A stretch of DNA of 64,000 nt from Streptomyces albicerus (GTDB lineage Bacteria > Actinomycetota > Actinomycetes > Streptomycetales > Streptomycetaceae). The position numbers and the translations under genes were made by a program. Where the stretch lies: positions 1 to 64,000 of the forward strand of contig NZ_VWMY01000023.1 of NCBI RefSeq assembly GCF_008905045.1, written 5' to 3'. The notes beneath the pieces were generated by a model. That model made no database searches and was not told where the DNA came from. It saw nothing but the letters and a program-made list of their open reading frames with translations. This document shows, one piece after another, positions 7,835-16,751 of this stretch (its first letter is position 1; each line of letters opens with the position of its first letter).

Positions 7835-10041
7835 ATGGGGCTGACGGCGAGTCTCTGCTGCTCTTCCTCCACGATGCGGCGGGCGAGCGTGCCGTCCGAC
7901 ACGTCGACGGCGTCCGGGGTCGCCTCGGCGACGTCGCTGCGGCGGGCATAGGCGTCGAAGAGGCGGGTCTTGCTCTCCAGGATGCGCAGCAGCCGGTCGT
8001 CCACGCTGTCCGTGGCGAGGAGGCGGTGCACCTGGACCGTGCGGACCTGGCCCATGCGGTGGGCGCGGGCGACGGCCTGATGCTCCAGAGTGGGCTTTAC
8101 CTGCGGTTCGCAGAGGATCACCACGGACGCGGCCTGGAGGTTGAGGCCGACACCGCCTGCCTCGATCTGGCAGAGCAGCACGGCGTGGCCGGGTGCGGCG
8201 GTGAACTCGTCGACGAGCTGCTGCCGGCGGGCAGCCGGGACACCGCCGGCCAGCGGCCCCAACACCCGCTCCCCCAGGGCCTGTTCGACGGTGGCGAGGA
8301 CGTCCCGGAAGTAGGAGAAGACGACCACCTTCAGGTCGTTCGCGGCGGCTTCCGCGACGAGCTCGCGCAGCCGCTGGAGCTTCGCCGACTTCTCGGCGTG
8401 CGCGTACGCGGCTCTGCGCATCGCCATGAAGTTCCCTGCGCCGACCGCCTCGCGGTAGGCGTCCTGGTCGGCGGCGCTGAACTCCTCCCACTCGTCGACC
8501 TGGACCAGCGCGGGCAGTTCGGTGAGCACGTCCTGCTGATTGCGCCGCAGATAGGCCGGGGCGACGGACTTGCGGAACGTGTGCGGGCCCGCGACGGCGT
8601 CGCTGCTCTGGATCCTTGGCACCAGCTCGGGCTGGAGGTAGCGGACGAGGGCGCGGAACTCCTCGACGCGGTTCTCCATCGGCGTACCCGTGAGGAACAG
8701 GACGCGCTCGCACAGGTCGGTCCATCGCGCGACGGCCCGGGAACGGCGCGCGTCGGGGTTCTTGACGTAGTGGGCCTCGTCGACGACGAGGGCGGCAGGG
8801 GCTTCGGCCGGACCTTTCGCGTATTTCTTCGGGTTCGGCAGGCTGTGGAGTACGTCGAAGGTGGTGACCGCGATGCCGCCGCGCTCGCGCCACTCGGCAT
8901 ACGCGTCCTGCCGGTCGGGGCCGTGCACGGGCACCGCGCGCAGGGTGCTGCGGGAGCGGATCTCGCGCGTCCAGTTGATCAGTACGCTCGCCGGGCACAC
9001 CACCAGGAAGTGGCTGTGCCCGGCGGCGGCGAGGTGCGCGAGCACGGCGATGGCCTGGACGGTCTTGCCGAGCCCCATCTCGTCGCCGAGGACCACCCGG
9101 CGCTGGGCGAGCGCGAACCGCGCGCCGAAGGACTGGTAGCCGCGCAGCGAGACCCGGCGGTGTGTGTCGTCGAGCCCCTGCGCGTGCACGCGGTCCGCGA
9201 CGGCGGACGGCAGGAATCCCTCGGCGGCCGCGACGTCGGGCGCGCTGCCGGCGATCTCGGCGAGCTGGCTGTAGTACTCCGTGGACCGCAGCTCGAAGTC
9301 CACCCACGCCTCGGCGTCGGACGCGGACTCCCGCAGCAGGTCGGTGGAGGCCTGCGTGAGCAGCAGGTGTACGTCCTCGGCGACGGCGTCGGCGGTGAGC
9401 GCGCGCAGCTCGGCGACGGCGGTGAGCGCGCGATCGCGCTTCGCCGTGCTCGCGAGGCCCGTGAGGGCCATCCGCAGCCGCCCGGTGGCGGGCCGGGCCG
9501 CCGGAAGGAGCGCGGTGACCTTCCGCCCGATCTCCTGGGCGGCGTCCACGGCGCGGCGCAGTTCGGGTCCCGCCTCGACGAGCCGGCGCAGCGCGATGAC
9601 GAGGGCGGTGGTCCGCGGCTCCGGATGATCGACATCGATCCGCACCGACACGGTCTCCTCGACCGCGCGCGCGATCTGCCGGGCGGCGGCGAGCGCCTGG
9701 TCGGCGGTCTGGGCGCCGACTCCCGGTATCTGCCGCAGCTCGTACCGGCTCGCCTCGAACACGGCCCGCACGCTTCCGAGCCCCGCCGTCTCGAGGGCCC
9801 CGAGCCGCAGCCGCCCCTCGGTGACGTCCTTCAGCCGGGAGACGGGGATGCCCTCCAGCTCCTCGGCGACCAGCTCGGCAAGGACCGGCGCCAGGGCCGT
9901 ACGCACCTGGTCGAGTGCCCGGGCGTGATCGTCGAGCACGCCCCGCGCGAGCCCGTACAACCGCTCGGCCCGCGCGACGATCCCACGCGCCTTGCGCCCC
10001 ACCGGTACGGGGCTGCCGACCGCCCCCTCACCCTCCGCCAT
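7831..10041 (-). CDS. SNF2-family DEAD/DEAH-box ATP-dependent helicase
   Basis: A 736-residue Swi2/Snf2-type DNA translocase. The N-terminal 300 residues contain a helix-hairpin-helix-like motif (IPGVGAQTADQAL, about 105-117). The ATPase core has Walker A DEMGLGKT (320-327), DEAH (421-424), motif III LTGTPMENR, and a C-terminal helicase domain with motif V (EAGGVGLNLQAA) and motif VI (QAVARAHRMGQ). It likely remodels DNA-protein complexes in transcription or repair. The start at 10041 has GAGGGG 5 bases upstream. It is divergent from the SRPBCC gene; the stop codon shares TTAG with the convergent GH65 gene, so the two transcripts must overlap. Confidence 0.9.
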   Translation of the reverse strand: MAEGEGAVGSPVPVGRKARGIVARAERLYGLARGVLDDHARALDQVRTALAPVLAELVAEELEGIPVSRLKDVTEGRLRLGALETAGLGSVRAVFEASRYELRQIPGVGAQTADQALAAARQIARAVEETVSVRIDVDHPEPRTTALVIALRRLVEAGPELRRAVDAAQEIGRKVTALLPAARPATGRLRMALTGLASTAKRDRALTAVAELRALTADAVAEDVHLLLTQASTDLLRESASDAEAWVDFELRSTEYYSQLAEIAGSAPDVAAAEGFLPSAVADRVHAQGLDDTHRRVSLRGYQSFGARFALAQRRVVLGDEMGLGKTVQAIAVLAHLAAAGHSHFLVVCPASVLINWTREIRSRSTLRAVPVHGPDRQDAYAEWRERGGIAVTTFDVLHSLPNPKKYAKGPAEAPAALVVDEAHYVKNPDARRSRAVARWTDLCERVLFLTGTPMENRVEEFRALVRYLQPELVPRIQSSDAVAGPHTFRKSVAPAYLRRNQQDVLTELPALVQVDEWEEFSAADQDAYREAVGAGNFMAMRRAAYAHAEKSAKLQRLRELVAEAAANDLKVVVFSYFRDVLATVEQALGERVLGPLAGGVPAARRQQLVDEFTAAPGHAVLLCQIEAGGVGLNLQAASVVILCEPQVKPTLEHQAVARAHRMGQVRTVQVHRLLATDSVDDRLLRILESKTRLFDAYARRSDVAEATPDAVDVSDGTLARRIVEEEQQRLAVSPI

Positions 10042-10171
10042 GACGCCCCTCGTGTGCTGTACGCCTGCTGTACGCCGCGATGAGCGGACATCCTGCCACG
10101 GGCCACTGACAGCCGACCCTGCCGGATCCGGAGTGGGACCATTTACACAGGAGACCGACAAAGGAGGAGGA

Positions 10172-10621
10172 ATGTCCGCCATCAAGGAGAGCGTAGACAT
10201 CTCTCGCCGACCCGAGGACGTCTACTCCTACGTGATCGACCCGTCCCACCTCACCGAGTGGCAGGAGAGCGCCGTGTCCGTGGTGCCGCTCGGCGACGCC
10301 CCGCTGAGCGTCGGGTCGCGCATGGTCGTGACGCGGCGCATCGGCCGCCGGATATTCCCGATGACCATGGAGGTGGTCGAGCTCGACCCGCCGCGCAGCT
10401 GGCACATGCGCGGCGTCGACGGCCCCGTCCGAGGCGATGTCCACGGCACGATCGAACCGCTCGGAGACGGCGAACGGTCCCGCCTGACGATCGACCTCGA
10501 CTTCGAAGCCCACGGCAGGGGCAAGCTCCTCGTCCCGCTGGTCGTCCGCCCGAACGCACGCAAAGAGGTACCGAGGAACGAGCAGAAGCTCAAGGACGTA
10601 CTCGAAGGCAGCGCCGCGTAG
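10172..10621 (+). CDS. SRPBCC family protein
   Basis: A 149-residue START/polyketide-cyclase-like fold: SRRPEDVYSYVIDPSHLTEWQ at the start is the usual SRPBCC entry motif (ligand cavity beta-alpha-alpha), followed by the beta-sheet and a long C-terminal helix. Members bind hydrophobic ligands; the ligand here is unknown. AAGGAGGAGG directly before the ATG is a strong ribosome site. It is transcribed alone, divergently from the SNF2 helicase. Confidence 0.85.
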   Translation: MSAIKESVDISRRPEDVYSYVIDPSHLTEWQESAVSVVPLGDAPLSVGSRMVVTRRIGRRIFPMTMEVVELDPPRSWHMRGVDGPVRGDVHGTIEPLGDGERSRLTIDLDFEAHGRGKLLVPLVVRPNARKEVPRNEQKLKDVLEGSAA

Positions 10622-10639
10622 GCGGCAGGGGCCCGTTGG

Positions 10640-10692
10640 TTCGGGGTCGGGTACGGGTTCGGGGTCGGGGTCGGGTTCGGGTTCGGGTTCGG
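10640..10692. repeat. Hexanucleotide microsatellite (GGGTTC / GGGGTC)
   Basis: About nine imperfect 6-bp units of tcgggt/tcgggg lie between the SRPBCC stop and the PAP2 stop. A similar cacccg-type array occurs at 49838-49892. It is non-coding and prone to slippage. Confidence 0.7.
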
Positions 10693-10712
10693 TCAGGCCG
10701 TACTACATCCCG

Positions 10713-11318
10713 TCACCGCAGCAGCTCGAACGTCACCCCCGCCACCACCCCGCCCAGCACCGCTCCGGCCACGACCTGGGCCGGGGTGTGGTCGCGCAGT
10801 GCGATGCGGGACCAGCCGACCAGGGCGACCAGGGGGTAGACGGCCAGCAGCCAAGGGCCGTAGTCGAGGGCGAGGATGGCGATGCTGCCGGAGGAGACGG
10901 CGGCGTGGACCGATATCTTCCACGCGAAGGTGATGGCCATGAGGACGACCAGAGTGGAGACCATCGCCGCGATGAGCGCGATCATGGCCGACGGGGCGCC
11001 CAGGAGGCTCATCAACAGGGTGCCGGTGGTGACCGAGCAGATGATGAAGATCATGACCACGAGCCGCTGCTGCCGCTCGCCGAGGTGACGGTCGGCCCAG
11101 GTGCCGCGCCGGACACCGAGCTTGATGAAGAGCACCGGGATGACGGCCGCGAACAACGCGCCGAACAGCCCCCAGCCGACCCCGGTCAGTCCGTCGGTGT
11201 GCCAGCCGACGACCAGGGTGACGACGAGGATCCAGTTCTTCGGCTCGAAGTAGTCGGTGACGAAGCGGGCGGCGCGGGACTCCGGCGGAGCGGCTGAAAC
11301 GGTTTCGGTGCTGGTCAC
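10713..11318 (-). CDS. PAP2 family membrane phosphatase
   Basis: A 201-residue integral membrane protein with about six hydrophobic helices and the C-terminal PAP2 signature SRIALRDHTPAQVVAGAVLGG, which fits SRx5H although the usual downstream Asp is Gln; a SVHAAVSSG segment stands where PSGH normally occurs. Activity toward lipid phosphates is therefore uncertain. The GTG at 11318 overlaps the upstream TGA (GTGA), which fixes the start. It is the last gene of the XRE / ImmA / MAB_1171c module. Confidence 0.72.
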   Translation of the reverse strand: MTSTETVSAAPPESRAARFVTDYFEPKNWILVVTLVVGWHTDGLTGVGWGLFGALFAAVIPVLFIKLGVRRGTWADRHLGERQQRLVVMIFIICSVTTGTLLMSLLGAPSAMIALIAAMVSTLVVLMAITFAWKISVHAAVSSGSIAILALDYGPWLLAVYPLVALVGWSRIALRDHTPAQVVAGAVLGGVVAGVTFELLR

Positions 11319-12496
11319 TGGTGGGCTTTCTGCTGGGCGGAGCGGTGGCTGCCGTCGGTGCTGTGGGTGCGGACGAAGTCCCGTACGGTGTCGCCGGCCC
11401 GGGCAGCCTCGATCCGCCGGAGCCATTGGGCCTCGACTTCGAGGTCGAGGGCAGCGTCATCGCCGGCGGAGCCGACGTCGCGGCGCTGGACGGCGTCGTC
11501 CGGGGCGCGGCCCGCGAGCTTGGCGTGGCGGGCGGTCTCGATCCAGCATGCCTCCGTGATGTCCCGCCGGGCGGCGGGCGCGACGGCGTCGGCGGCGTCC
11601 CGCTGGGTGGCCGAGACATACGGCTGGAGGGCGAGGATCGCGTCGCGGATCTCCACGACTCGGCGGTGCAGCCGCATCCGCAGCTCCCGGCGCCGCAACT
11701 CCTCGCCCAGCACGACCTCGGGGACAGCGCCGGTCAGGTCCTGCCACAGGGGGTGCAGCGCGCGCAGGTACCGCCAGTGCCGGGCCGCCCGCCAGGCCAC
11801 TCCGACGGCCGGGACGGAGCTGCCGACGAGGATCAGGCCGATGGCGGCATGCTTCATCGCGTCGGTGACCGTGCTCGCGTCCGCGTCGCTGTCGGGTCCG
11901 GCCACCTCGGTCAGGCGCAGCACGAGGTAGACGGCGCGGGACAGCGCGTAAGCCACCCCGGCCGCCGTGCCCGCGCCGAGCAGCCGCAGGCCGGTGCGCA
12001 GCCAGCCCGCGCCCGCGTGGCGGCTGGAGCCCCAGAAGAGCCAGGTGGCCATGGCCATCGCCGTGGCCAGGTAGGCGAACCAGACGAGCAGGTAGGCGGT
12101 GGCCGGGACGGATCCGGCGCTGCGGTCGAAGAAGTCCTCGGCCTCGGTCCGGCGCGGTACGAAGACGAACAGCACGGTCAGCACGGCCATGGTCGCCCCG
12201 ACGGCGGCCATCCGTCGCCGTACCCCGGTACGGCTGTGAGGCCGGGAGATGACGTAGACGAACTCCAGGACGGCGGCCGCCGCCGTGAGGCCCAGGTAGT
12301 GCTTGAGCAGGGTCGACAGGTTGTTGATGCCGATGCCGTCGTCGATGGCGTGCATGATGGCCGGGCGGCGCAGGGTCATGGCGAGGGTCAGCGCGGCGAA
12401 GGCGATCCACAGGGTGCGCTGCTTCGACGACCGTACGGCTGCGGGAGCACGCCAGGCGGCGACCGTCCACAGCAGGACCAGAACCACGGTGGTCAT
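11315..12496 (-). CDS. MAB_1171c family putative transporter (C-terminal DUF6545-like domain)
   Basis: A 393-residue protein: N-terminal membrane half with about seven helices, then a cytoplasmic C-terminal domain beginning near LHPLWQDLTGAVPEV, the typical entry of the DUF6545-like region, and ending in charged helices. The function of the family is unknown; 'transporter' is only a family name. ATG 12496 lies 10 bases after the stop of the metallopeptidase gene, and its stop overlaps the PAP2 start. Members of this family commonly neighbour XRE and ImmA-type genes in Streptomyces. Confidence 0.72.
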   Translation of the reverse strand: MTTVVLVLLWTVAAWRAPAAVRSSKQRTLWIAFAALTLAMTLRRPAIMHAIDDGIGINNLSTLLKHYLGLTAAAAVLEFVYVISRPHSRTGVRRRMAAVGATMAVLTVLFVFVPRRTEAEDFFDRSAGSVPATAYLLVWFAYLATAMAMATWLFWGSSRHAGAGWLRTGLRLLGAGTAAGVAYALSRAVYLVLRLTEVAGPDSDADASTVTDAMKHAAIGLILVGSSVPAVGVAWRAARHWRYLRALHPLWQDLTGAVPEVVLGEELRRRELRMRLHRRVVEIRDAILALQPYVSATQRDAADAVAPAARRDITEACWIETARHAKLAGRAPDDAVQRRDVGSAGDDAALDLEVEAQWLRRIEAARAGDTVRDFVRTHSTDGSHRSAQQKAHQ

Positions 12497-12506
12497 ACGC
12501 GCGCCC

Positions 12507-13079
12507 TCACGATCTGCGGTCCCGGGGGGTGTCTGTGGAGGTGCGGATGGGGTGGCCGAGCGCGTCGCCCAGCCGTTCCAGCACGGGGTTCGTGGTGGCC
12601 TCGCGGTCGAGGATGCGATGACTGAGGATCGTCGCCAGAAGCTCGGCGTCCTTCTCCTCGTTGTCGCTGTAGCTGGTGCGCCCGAGGATGTGCAGCACCT
12701 GGTCGAGGTCGATCCCGAGGCCGTCCTCGTTGTCTTCGCAGTCCTCGGTGTCCGGCAGCAGTCTGGTGGCGTACGCGGGCCGGTCGGCATCGGGCGCGCC
12801 GTGGCCGAGGAGCAGATGGGCGAGCTCGTGCAGCACGATCTGGAGCTTGTGCAGGGCGCTGGTCGCCGGCTCGTAGAAGATCAGGTCCGCGCTCTCGGTG
12901 GCCACCAGAACCCCGCAGGGCATGCTGCTGTCCGGAGCACCCTCCAGTGCGACCAAGCGCAATGGACGGCTCCTCTGAGCCGCGATGCCCTCGCACAAGG
13001 CGTCGAGGTCGAAGGGGCGCGGGATGGCGACCACGTCGGCGGCGGCCTCGCAGCGGGCGCGGCGGCGCGTGATGTACAT
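12507..13079 (-). CDS. ImmA/IrrE-type zinc metallopeptidase
   Basis: A 190-residue protein with the zinc motif HELAHLLLGH at mid-protein, preceded by a beta strand (DLIFYEP) as in IrrE/ImmA proteases. Family enzymes cleave XRE-type repressors to induce target genes. An XRE regulator gene lies just upstream on the same strand, so it is the natural substrate candidate. ATG 13079 is preferred because GAGG stands 6 bases upstream; ATG 13133 would add 18 residues without an RBS. Confidence 0.75.
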   Translation of the reverse strand: MYITRRRARCEAAADVVAIPRPFDLDALCEGIAAQRSRPLRLVALEGAPDSSMPCGVLVATESADLIFYEPATSALHKLQIVLHELAHLLLGHGAPDADRPAYATRLLPDTEDCEDNEDGLGIDLDQVLHILGRTSYSDNEEKDAELLATILSHRILDREATTNPVLERLGDALGHPIRTSTDTPRDRRS

Positions 13080-13149
13080 GCGGTCCTCGCTGGCCGGGCA
13101 GACCTGGGCTGGCCGGAAGTCCCGGGTGTCCATGACATTTCGCCGAAGC

Positions 13150-13181
13150 GTTGTGCGCTAAACAGGTTGTGCGCTAAACAG
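13150..13181 (-). promoter_or_regulatory. Perfect 16-bp tandem repeat upstream of the metallopeptidase operon (putative operator)
   Basis: On the minus strand CTGTTTAGCGCACAAC occurs twice back to back (13166-13181 and 13150-13165), 71 bp before the preferred start and in the promoter zone. With a 16-bp period it could bind two dimers of the neighbouring XRE regulator. No clear -10/-35 pair was found in the 13182-13288 region. Confidence 0.5.
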
Positions 13182-13288
13182 AGCGAACGAATTCCGTGTG
13201 AGCCTAAGCGATGGCGTGCGCATGCTCAAGTCACGCCATGTCGGCTGTGCGGCACATCGATACATTCCGGCCGCGAACGGCTCGCACC

Positions 13289-13831
13289 TCAGGACTTCGT
13301 GTCCCGCGCGCGGCCGGGCGGCGGCTCCGGCAGCCCCTCCAGCCTGCGCGCCTGGTCGATCACGCCGCGGATCGCCTGGATGCTTCCGGCCGACAGGCCG
13401 TTCATACGCAGCGCGACGTCCCGTACGTCGCTGTCCTCCAGGATCTTCACCAGCTCCCGCTGGGCCCGGGTCAGCTCGACCCGCTCCTTGATCCGGGCGA
13501 GCTTGGCGTCGACCCGCTCGGCGACCGCGTCGTCGAAGAAGTAGGTCACGGGGACGCCGAAGAAACCCGCGATCACGGTGAGGGTACTGACCTTCGGATC
13601 GACGATCTCGCCCTTGCGGATCTTCTGGATCGTGGCATGCGACACCGTCGGCCCGTCCGGCCCGGCCTTCGTGCGGATCCCCTCGGCGATCTCCATGTAG
13701 CTGAGCGGGCCCCGGTCCGCAGGATGGACGGTGCCGATCAGGTGGTCGAGTTTCTGGGCGATGGTGCGCCCGCTCGCCGGATTCCGGCTCTCCACCCGAT
13801 CACCCCTCGCTGCTGACATCGCCGACACCAC
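13289..13831 (-). CDS. XRE-family helix-turn-helix transcriptional regulator
   Basis: A 180-residue protein with an HTH at about 45-100 (LSYMEIAEGIR ... VSHATIQKIRKGEI ... LTVIAGFFGVPVTYFF), the extended lambda-repressor type seen in Streptomyces developmental and phage-like regulators. The C-terminal 80 residues are helical and charged and may dimerise. GTG 13831 has GAGGG 6 bases upstream; the ATG at 13819 is a possible alternative. It lies upstream of the ImmA-type protease, suggesting a protease-relieved repressor circuit (inference). Confidence 0.85.
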   Translation of the reverse strand: MVSAMSAARGDRVESRNPASGRTIAQKLDHLIGTVHPADRGPLSYMEIAEGIRTKAGPDGPTVSHATIQKIRKGEIVDPKVSTLTVIAGFFGVPVTYFFDDAVAERVDAKLARIKERVELTRAQRELVKILEDSDVRDVALRMNGLSAGSIQAIRGVIDQARRLEGLPEPPPGRARDTKS

Positions 13832-13902
13832 TGCTCGCCCTCGGCGGCCACACCTTCACTGCGCGCCTTCACTGTGCACCGAAGTTTACGGAGGAGGATA
13901 GC

Positions 13903-13970
13903 GGCACAGGTACGTAAAGTTCGATTGACAAGCCGGAGGAAGTTTCGGCATGCTGGCACAGGCTCGTAAA
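13903..13970. promoter_or_regulatory. Pair of direct repeats in front of the XRE gene
   Basis: ggcacaggtacgtaaa (13903-13918) and ggcacaggctcgtaaa (13955-13970) match at 14 of 16 positions and are 52 bp apart, close to five helical turns. On the minus strand a -10-like TAAACT lies at 13883-13888. The repeats sit where an autoregulator of the XRE gene would bind. Confidence 0.4.
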
Positions 13971-14059
13971 ACAAAGTAGACGGCGCCCGCGTGCGGTCCA
14001 AAACGGGGGAACGCATGCCGCGCCGTCGACCACGGGGGCGAGTCACGGGGGAGGGGGTC

Positions 14060-14089
14060 GGGTCGGGAGCGTGGGGGCGCTCCCGACCC
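14060..14089. terminator. Strong hairpin of unknown assignment
   Basis: Perfect 12-bp arms gggtcgggagcg and cgctcccgaccc with a 6-base loop. No convincing gene ends here on either strand, so it may be left from the degraded stretch 13832-14703, which holds no intact gene. Confidence 0.4.
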
Positions 14090-14199
14090 TGTGTGGGGTG
14101 CGGTGCGCGGTGCGCCCATCATGGGCGATCACTTGGGGATGGGAAGCCCCCTGAAGGAAAGCCCGAGGCGGCAACTGATACCCCGGTACCGCGACCGCT

Positions 14200-14436
14200 G
14201 CACGGGCAGTTCCCCACCGCTGTGATGGACACACTGGCCGCAGCTGACGTCCTGCTGGACCGGCTGTACGCGACCGGCGAGGTCCTGCACGTCGACGGGG
14301 GCACCTCACCCTGATCCCGGCGGAGCTCAACTCCGTGACGCCGATCGCCGGCTTCGTCGTCTTCGACGCCGAACGTTTCGCCGTGGGGCACGCGCGGGCC
14401 AAACGGCCTGCGATATGGCTCGACACCGAGAAATCC
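14200..14436 (+). pseudogene. Frameshifted remnant of an unrecognised coding sequence
   Basis: One frame reads MDTLAAADVLLDRLYATGE and on to VLHVDGG up to about 14303; the following frame continues LTLIPAELNSVTPIAGFVVF and DAERFAVGHARAKRPA to about 14430. The two pieces join smoothly across a frame change near 14305 and both have coding-like composition, while no start, RBS or family match is evident. I infer a broken gene; the family is not recognised. Confidence 0.35.
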
Positions 14437-14476
14437 GTCGCCCGGCGGACACCTCAAGGCCAATACGTGGCCCCGG

Positions 14477-14512
14477 CCTTGGGGCGTGGAGGTCTTCACT
14501 CACGCCCCAAGG
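14477..14512. terminator. Hairpin after the remnant gene
   Basis: Perfect 12-bp arms ccttggggcgtg (14477-14488) and cacgccccaagg (14501-14512) around a 12-base loop, directly after the frameshifted remnant; likely its old terminator. The stretch from here to 14703 holds no clear gene. Confidence 0.5.
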
Positions 14513-14703
14513 GGACGGTCGCGAAGTTCACCACTGACGGAGAGCACCCCCATCCCCACCTCTCGCCCCCAGTCCCCCACGATGGACTGGCCGCCGGGCC
14601 AGCAGCGTCAGGAGCGCATCATGCTCTCCGCCCCCTCAGCACCCCAATGAGCCGGGCGACACCAACCGCGTCGTCCAGCCGGACGCGGCGGGCTGGCTGC
14701 TCG

Positions 14704-16194
14704 CTAGTCGTTCTTCGTGTAGGTCAGGCGTTCAACCTGGCCGGGCAGGGAATCGTTCTGAATCTTCTTGCCGTTGACGACGAGCTGGACGGCGCTCGCA
14801 TCGCCGAGGACGAGGTCGATGCGTTCCTTGTCCGTGAAGGTTTTGGTCTCGCCCCGTTTGAGTACTCCGTCGAAGAGCAATCGGCCATTGGCGTCCTTGG
14901 CCGAGACCCAGCTCTGTCCGCCCTCGCCGCTGATCAGCACCATGACCTCATCCTTGGGCGTGCCGGTGATCATGCTGTCTGCGGGGGTGGATTCCGGCGC
15001 GGGCGACGATGCCTGCCGCGACCCCGACGGCGAGGCGGAGGGAGTGTCGGTGCGGTCGTCCTGGTGTGTGTGGTAGACCGCGCCGCCGACGAGCGCACCT
15101 GTCGCGGCTGCGGCCGCGAGCGCCATGAACAGGAGACGCCTGGGTGAACGCTTGGCCCTGATGAGCCCGAGGGTGCCGTCGGTGCGGATCTCGTCTCTGG
15201 CAGGCCGGATGCCTTGGCTGCCGAAGCCGACAGTGAGTGCGCTACCGCTGTGCATCCCGGAACCACCGGGGTCGTCCGCAGGGGTGAAGGCGGCCTCAGG
15301 GCTGTCCGTACCGCTTGCTTCCCCGGCCGGGGACCGAGAGCCCGCGGGCAGGGTCGGCATCTGCTCCCCCGGGGCGGTCGGCGTCGGCGTGTACGGAGCC
15401 GGGCCGGGCAGAAACAGGTCCAGGAGCCCGTCGGGCGTGGGCCGGCGAGCCGGGTCCTTGGACAGACAGTCGGCAACCAGGGAGCGCAAGCCCTGCGGCA
15501 CGGCGGACAGGTCCGCGGGCTCGTGCACCGAGCGGTACATCAGCCCCATGGGCGTGCCTGTGCCGAACGCACTGCCGCCTGCCGCCGCGACCAATACCGC
15601 GCCGAGTGCGAACACATCGGCAGCGCCGCTGACTTCGAGGCCCTGCGCCTGCTCGGGGGCCAGGAAACCGGGTGTGCCGAAAGCTGCTCCAGTAGAGGTC
15701 AGCCGAGTGGACTCCACCGCCCGTGCGATGCCGAAGTCGAGGACCCTGGGACCGTCCTCGGCCATGACGATGTTTCCGGGCTTCAGGTCGCGGTGTACGA
15801 GGCCACAGCCGTGGATGGCCTGCAGAGCCTCCGCCAGGGCGGCACCCAGCAGCCTCAGGCGGTGCTCGTCCATCGGCCCTTGATCCGCGAGCAGCCCGGA
15901 CAGGGTGGGGCCTGGGATGTACGCCGTAGCCAGCCACGGCGCTTCCGCGTCCGGGTCGGCGTCCACGACCGGGGCCGTGTGGAAACCACCGACTCTGCGG
16001 GCGGCATCCACCTCGGCACGGAACCGATCACGAAAGTGCCGGTCACTGGCCAACTCCGGGCGTGCCACCTTGACGGCCACGGCGCGGCCACCACGCGACC
16101 GGGCCAGGTACACCGTGCCCATGCCACCCGCACCCAACTGCCGTTCCACGGTGTAAACGCCGATACGCTCCGGCAGGTCTGTCCCGGACCCCAT
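14704..16194 (-). CDS. Ser/Thr protein kinase with C-terminal RodZ-like (DUF4115) domain
   Basis: A 496-residue membrane kinase. The N-terminal domain is complete: glycine loop GAGGMG, Lys42 in VAVKVARPE, HRDLKPGN (134-141), DFG (153-155) and GTPGFLAPEQ. A Pro/Ser-rich linker leads to one membrane helix (about 354-375), so the last ~115 residues are extracellular and match the DUF4115/RodZ C-terminal pattern (SWVSAKDANGRLLFDG, GETKTF, VQLVVNGKK). The outer domain likely senses the cell surface. ATG 16194 follows GGGAGG by 10 bases. It is transcribed alone, next to the first 230-bp direct repeat. Confidence 0.88.
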   Translation of the reverse strand: MGSGTDLPERIGVYTVERQLGAGGMGTVYLARSRGGRAVAVKVARPELASDRHFRDRFRAEVDAARRVGGFHTAPVVDADPDAEAPWLATAYIPGPTLSGLLADQGPMDEHRLRLLGAALAEALQAIHGCGLVHRDLKPGNIVMAEDGPRVLDFGIARAVESTRLTSTGAAFGTPGFLAPEQAQGLEVSGAADVFALGAVLVAAAGGSAFGTGTPMGLMYRSVHEPADLSAVPQGLRSLVADCLSKDPARRPTPDGLLDLFLPGPAPYTPTPTAPGEQMPTLPAGSRSPAGEASGTDSPEAAFTPADDPGGSGMHSGSALTVGFGSQGIRPARDEIRTDGTLGLIRAKRSPRRLLFMALAAAAATGALVGGAVYHTHQDDRTDTPSASPSGSRQASSPAPESTPADSMITGTPKDEVMVLISGEGGQSWVSAKDANGRLLFDGVLKRGETKTFTDKERIDLVLGDASAVQLVVNGKKIQNDSLPGQVERLTYTKND

Positions 16195-16526
16195 GTGCTG
16201 CACGCCTCCCCCGCTGCGACAGGTCCACCAGTATGACCGCGACGGCCGACGCCACGCGGCTGTTCGGTCACCGGCCGGACGGCACCCGCGCCAAGGAAGG
16301 CCGTTCGTAGAAGCGGTGAGCTGTGTCCCCTTGCCCGCCGTGACCCGGAGTGATGTTGCCAGGCCGAGAAGACCAGCGGTGGATCGCTGATGGATCACTG
16401 GCCTTGCGTCTGCGTCAGATCAACGACCTCCCGGGCCCCGCCGACCGGATCTTGCAGGTGCCGAACGGGTCCCGGGCTGGGCATATCGCTCGCTACGCTT
16501 CCGCCGCCGCCCACCCGGCCCATCCT

Positions 16527-16751
16527 GGCCTTCCAGCCACGCCGACCGAACCAGCAAAAATCCAGCATCCGGAAACCCCACCCGGATTCAACTACCTGAC
16601 GGCACGCCCCGACCTGCACAAACACTGCGCCGCACCCAGGCCTTGAACGTTCCGCCGCAACGCACGAATGCGAGCGGTGAATCGCTCCCTGACCTGCACA
16701 AACGCAGGCCAGGTGGGCGATTCGACGCGGAACTAGACGTTGAAGCGGAAC
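16527..16751 (-). repeat. Direct repeat C, copy 1 (left boundary of cargo block 1)
   Basis: This ~225-bp sequence matches 23006-23238 and 36172-36406. Shared landmarks are ggccttccagccac, gacctgcacaaacac, gttccgccgcaacgcac, a hairpin around gacctgcacaaacgcag, and the terminal core ctagacgttgaagcggaac (16733-16751), identical to the last 19 bp of ychF. Beyond the core, copies 1 and 2 both carry a doubled gatccagca motif within 90 bp; upstream they share a diverged ccaaggaa segment (near 16276 and 22821). The rest of 16195-16904 shows no gene. Confidence 0.85.

Noticed and set aside
10640..10692. CRISPR-like repeats
   Set aside because: Units are 6 bp without spacers, so this is a microsatellite; the array at 49838 likewise.
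14335..15147. Plus-strand gene overlapping the kinase 3' end
   Set aside because: Only the first ~30 codons look coding (the remnant); the rest is antisense to the kinase.
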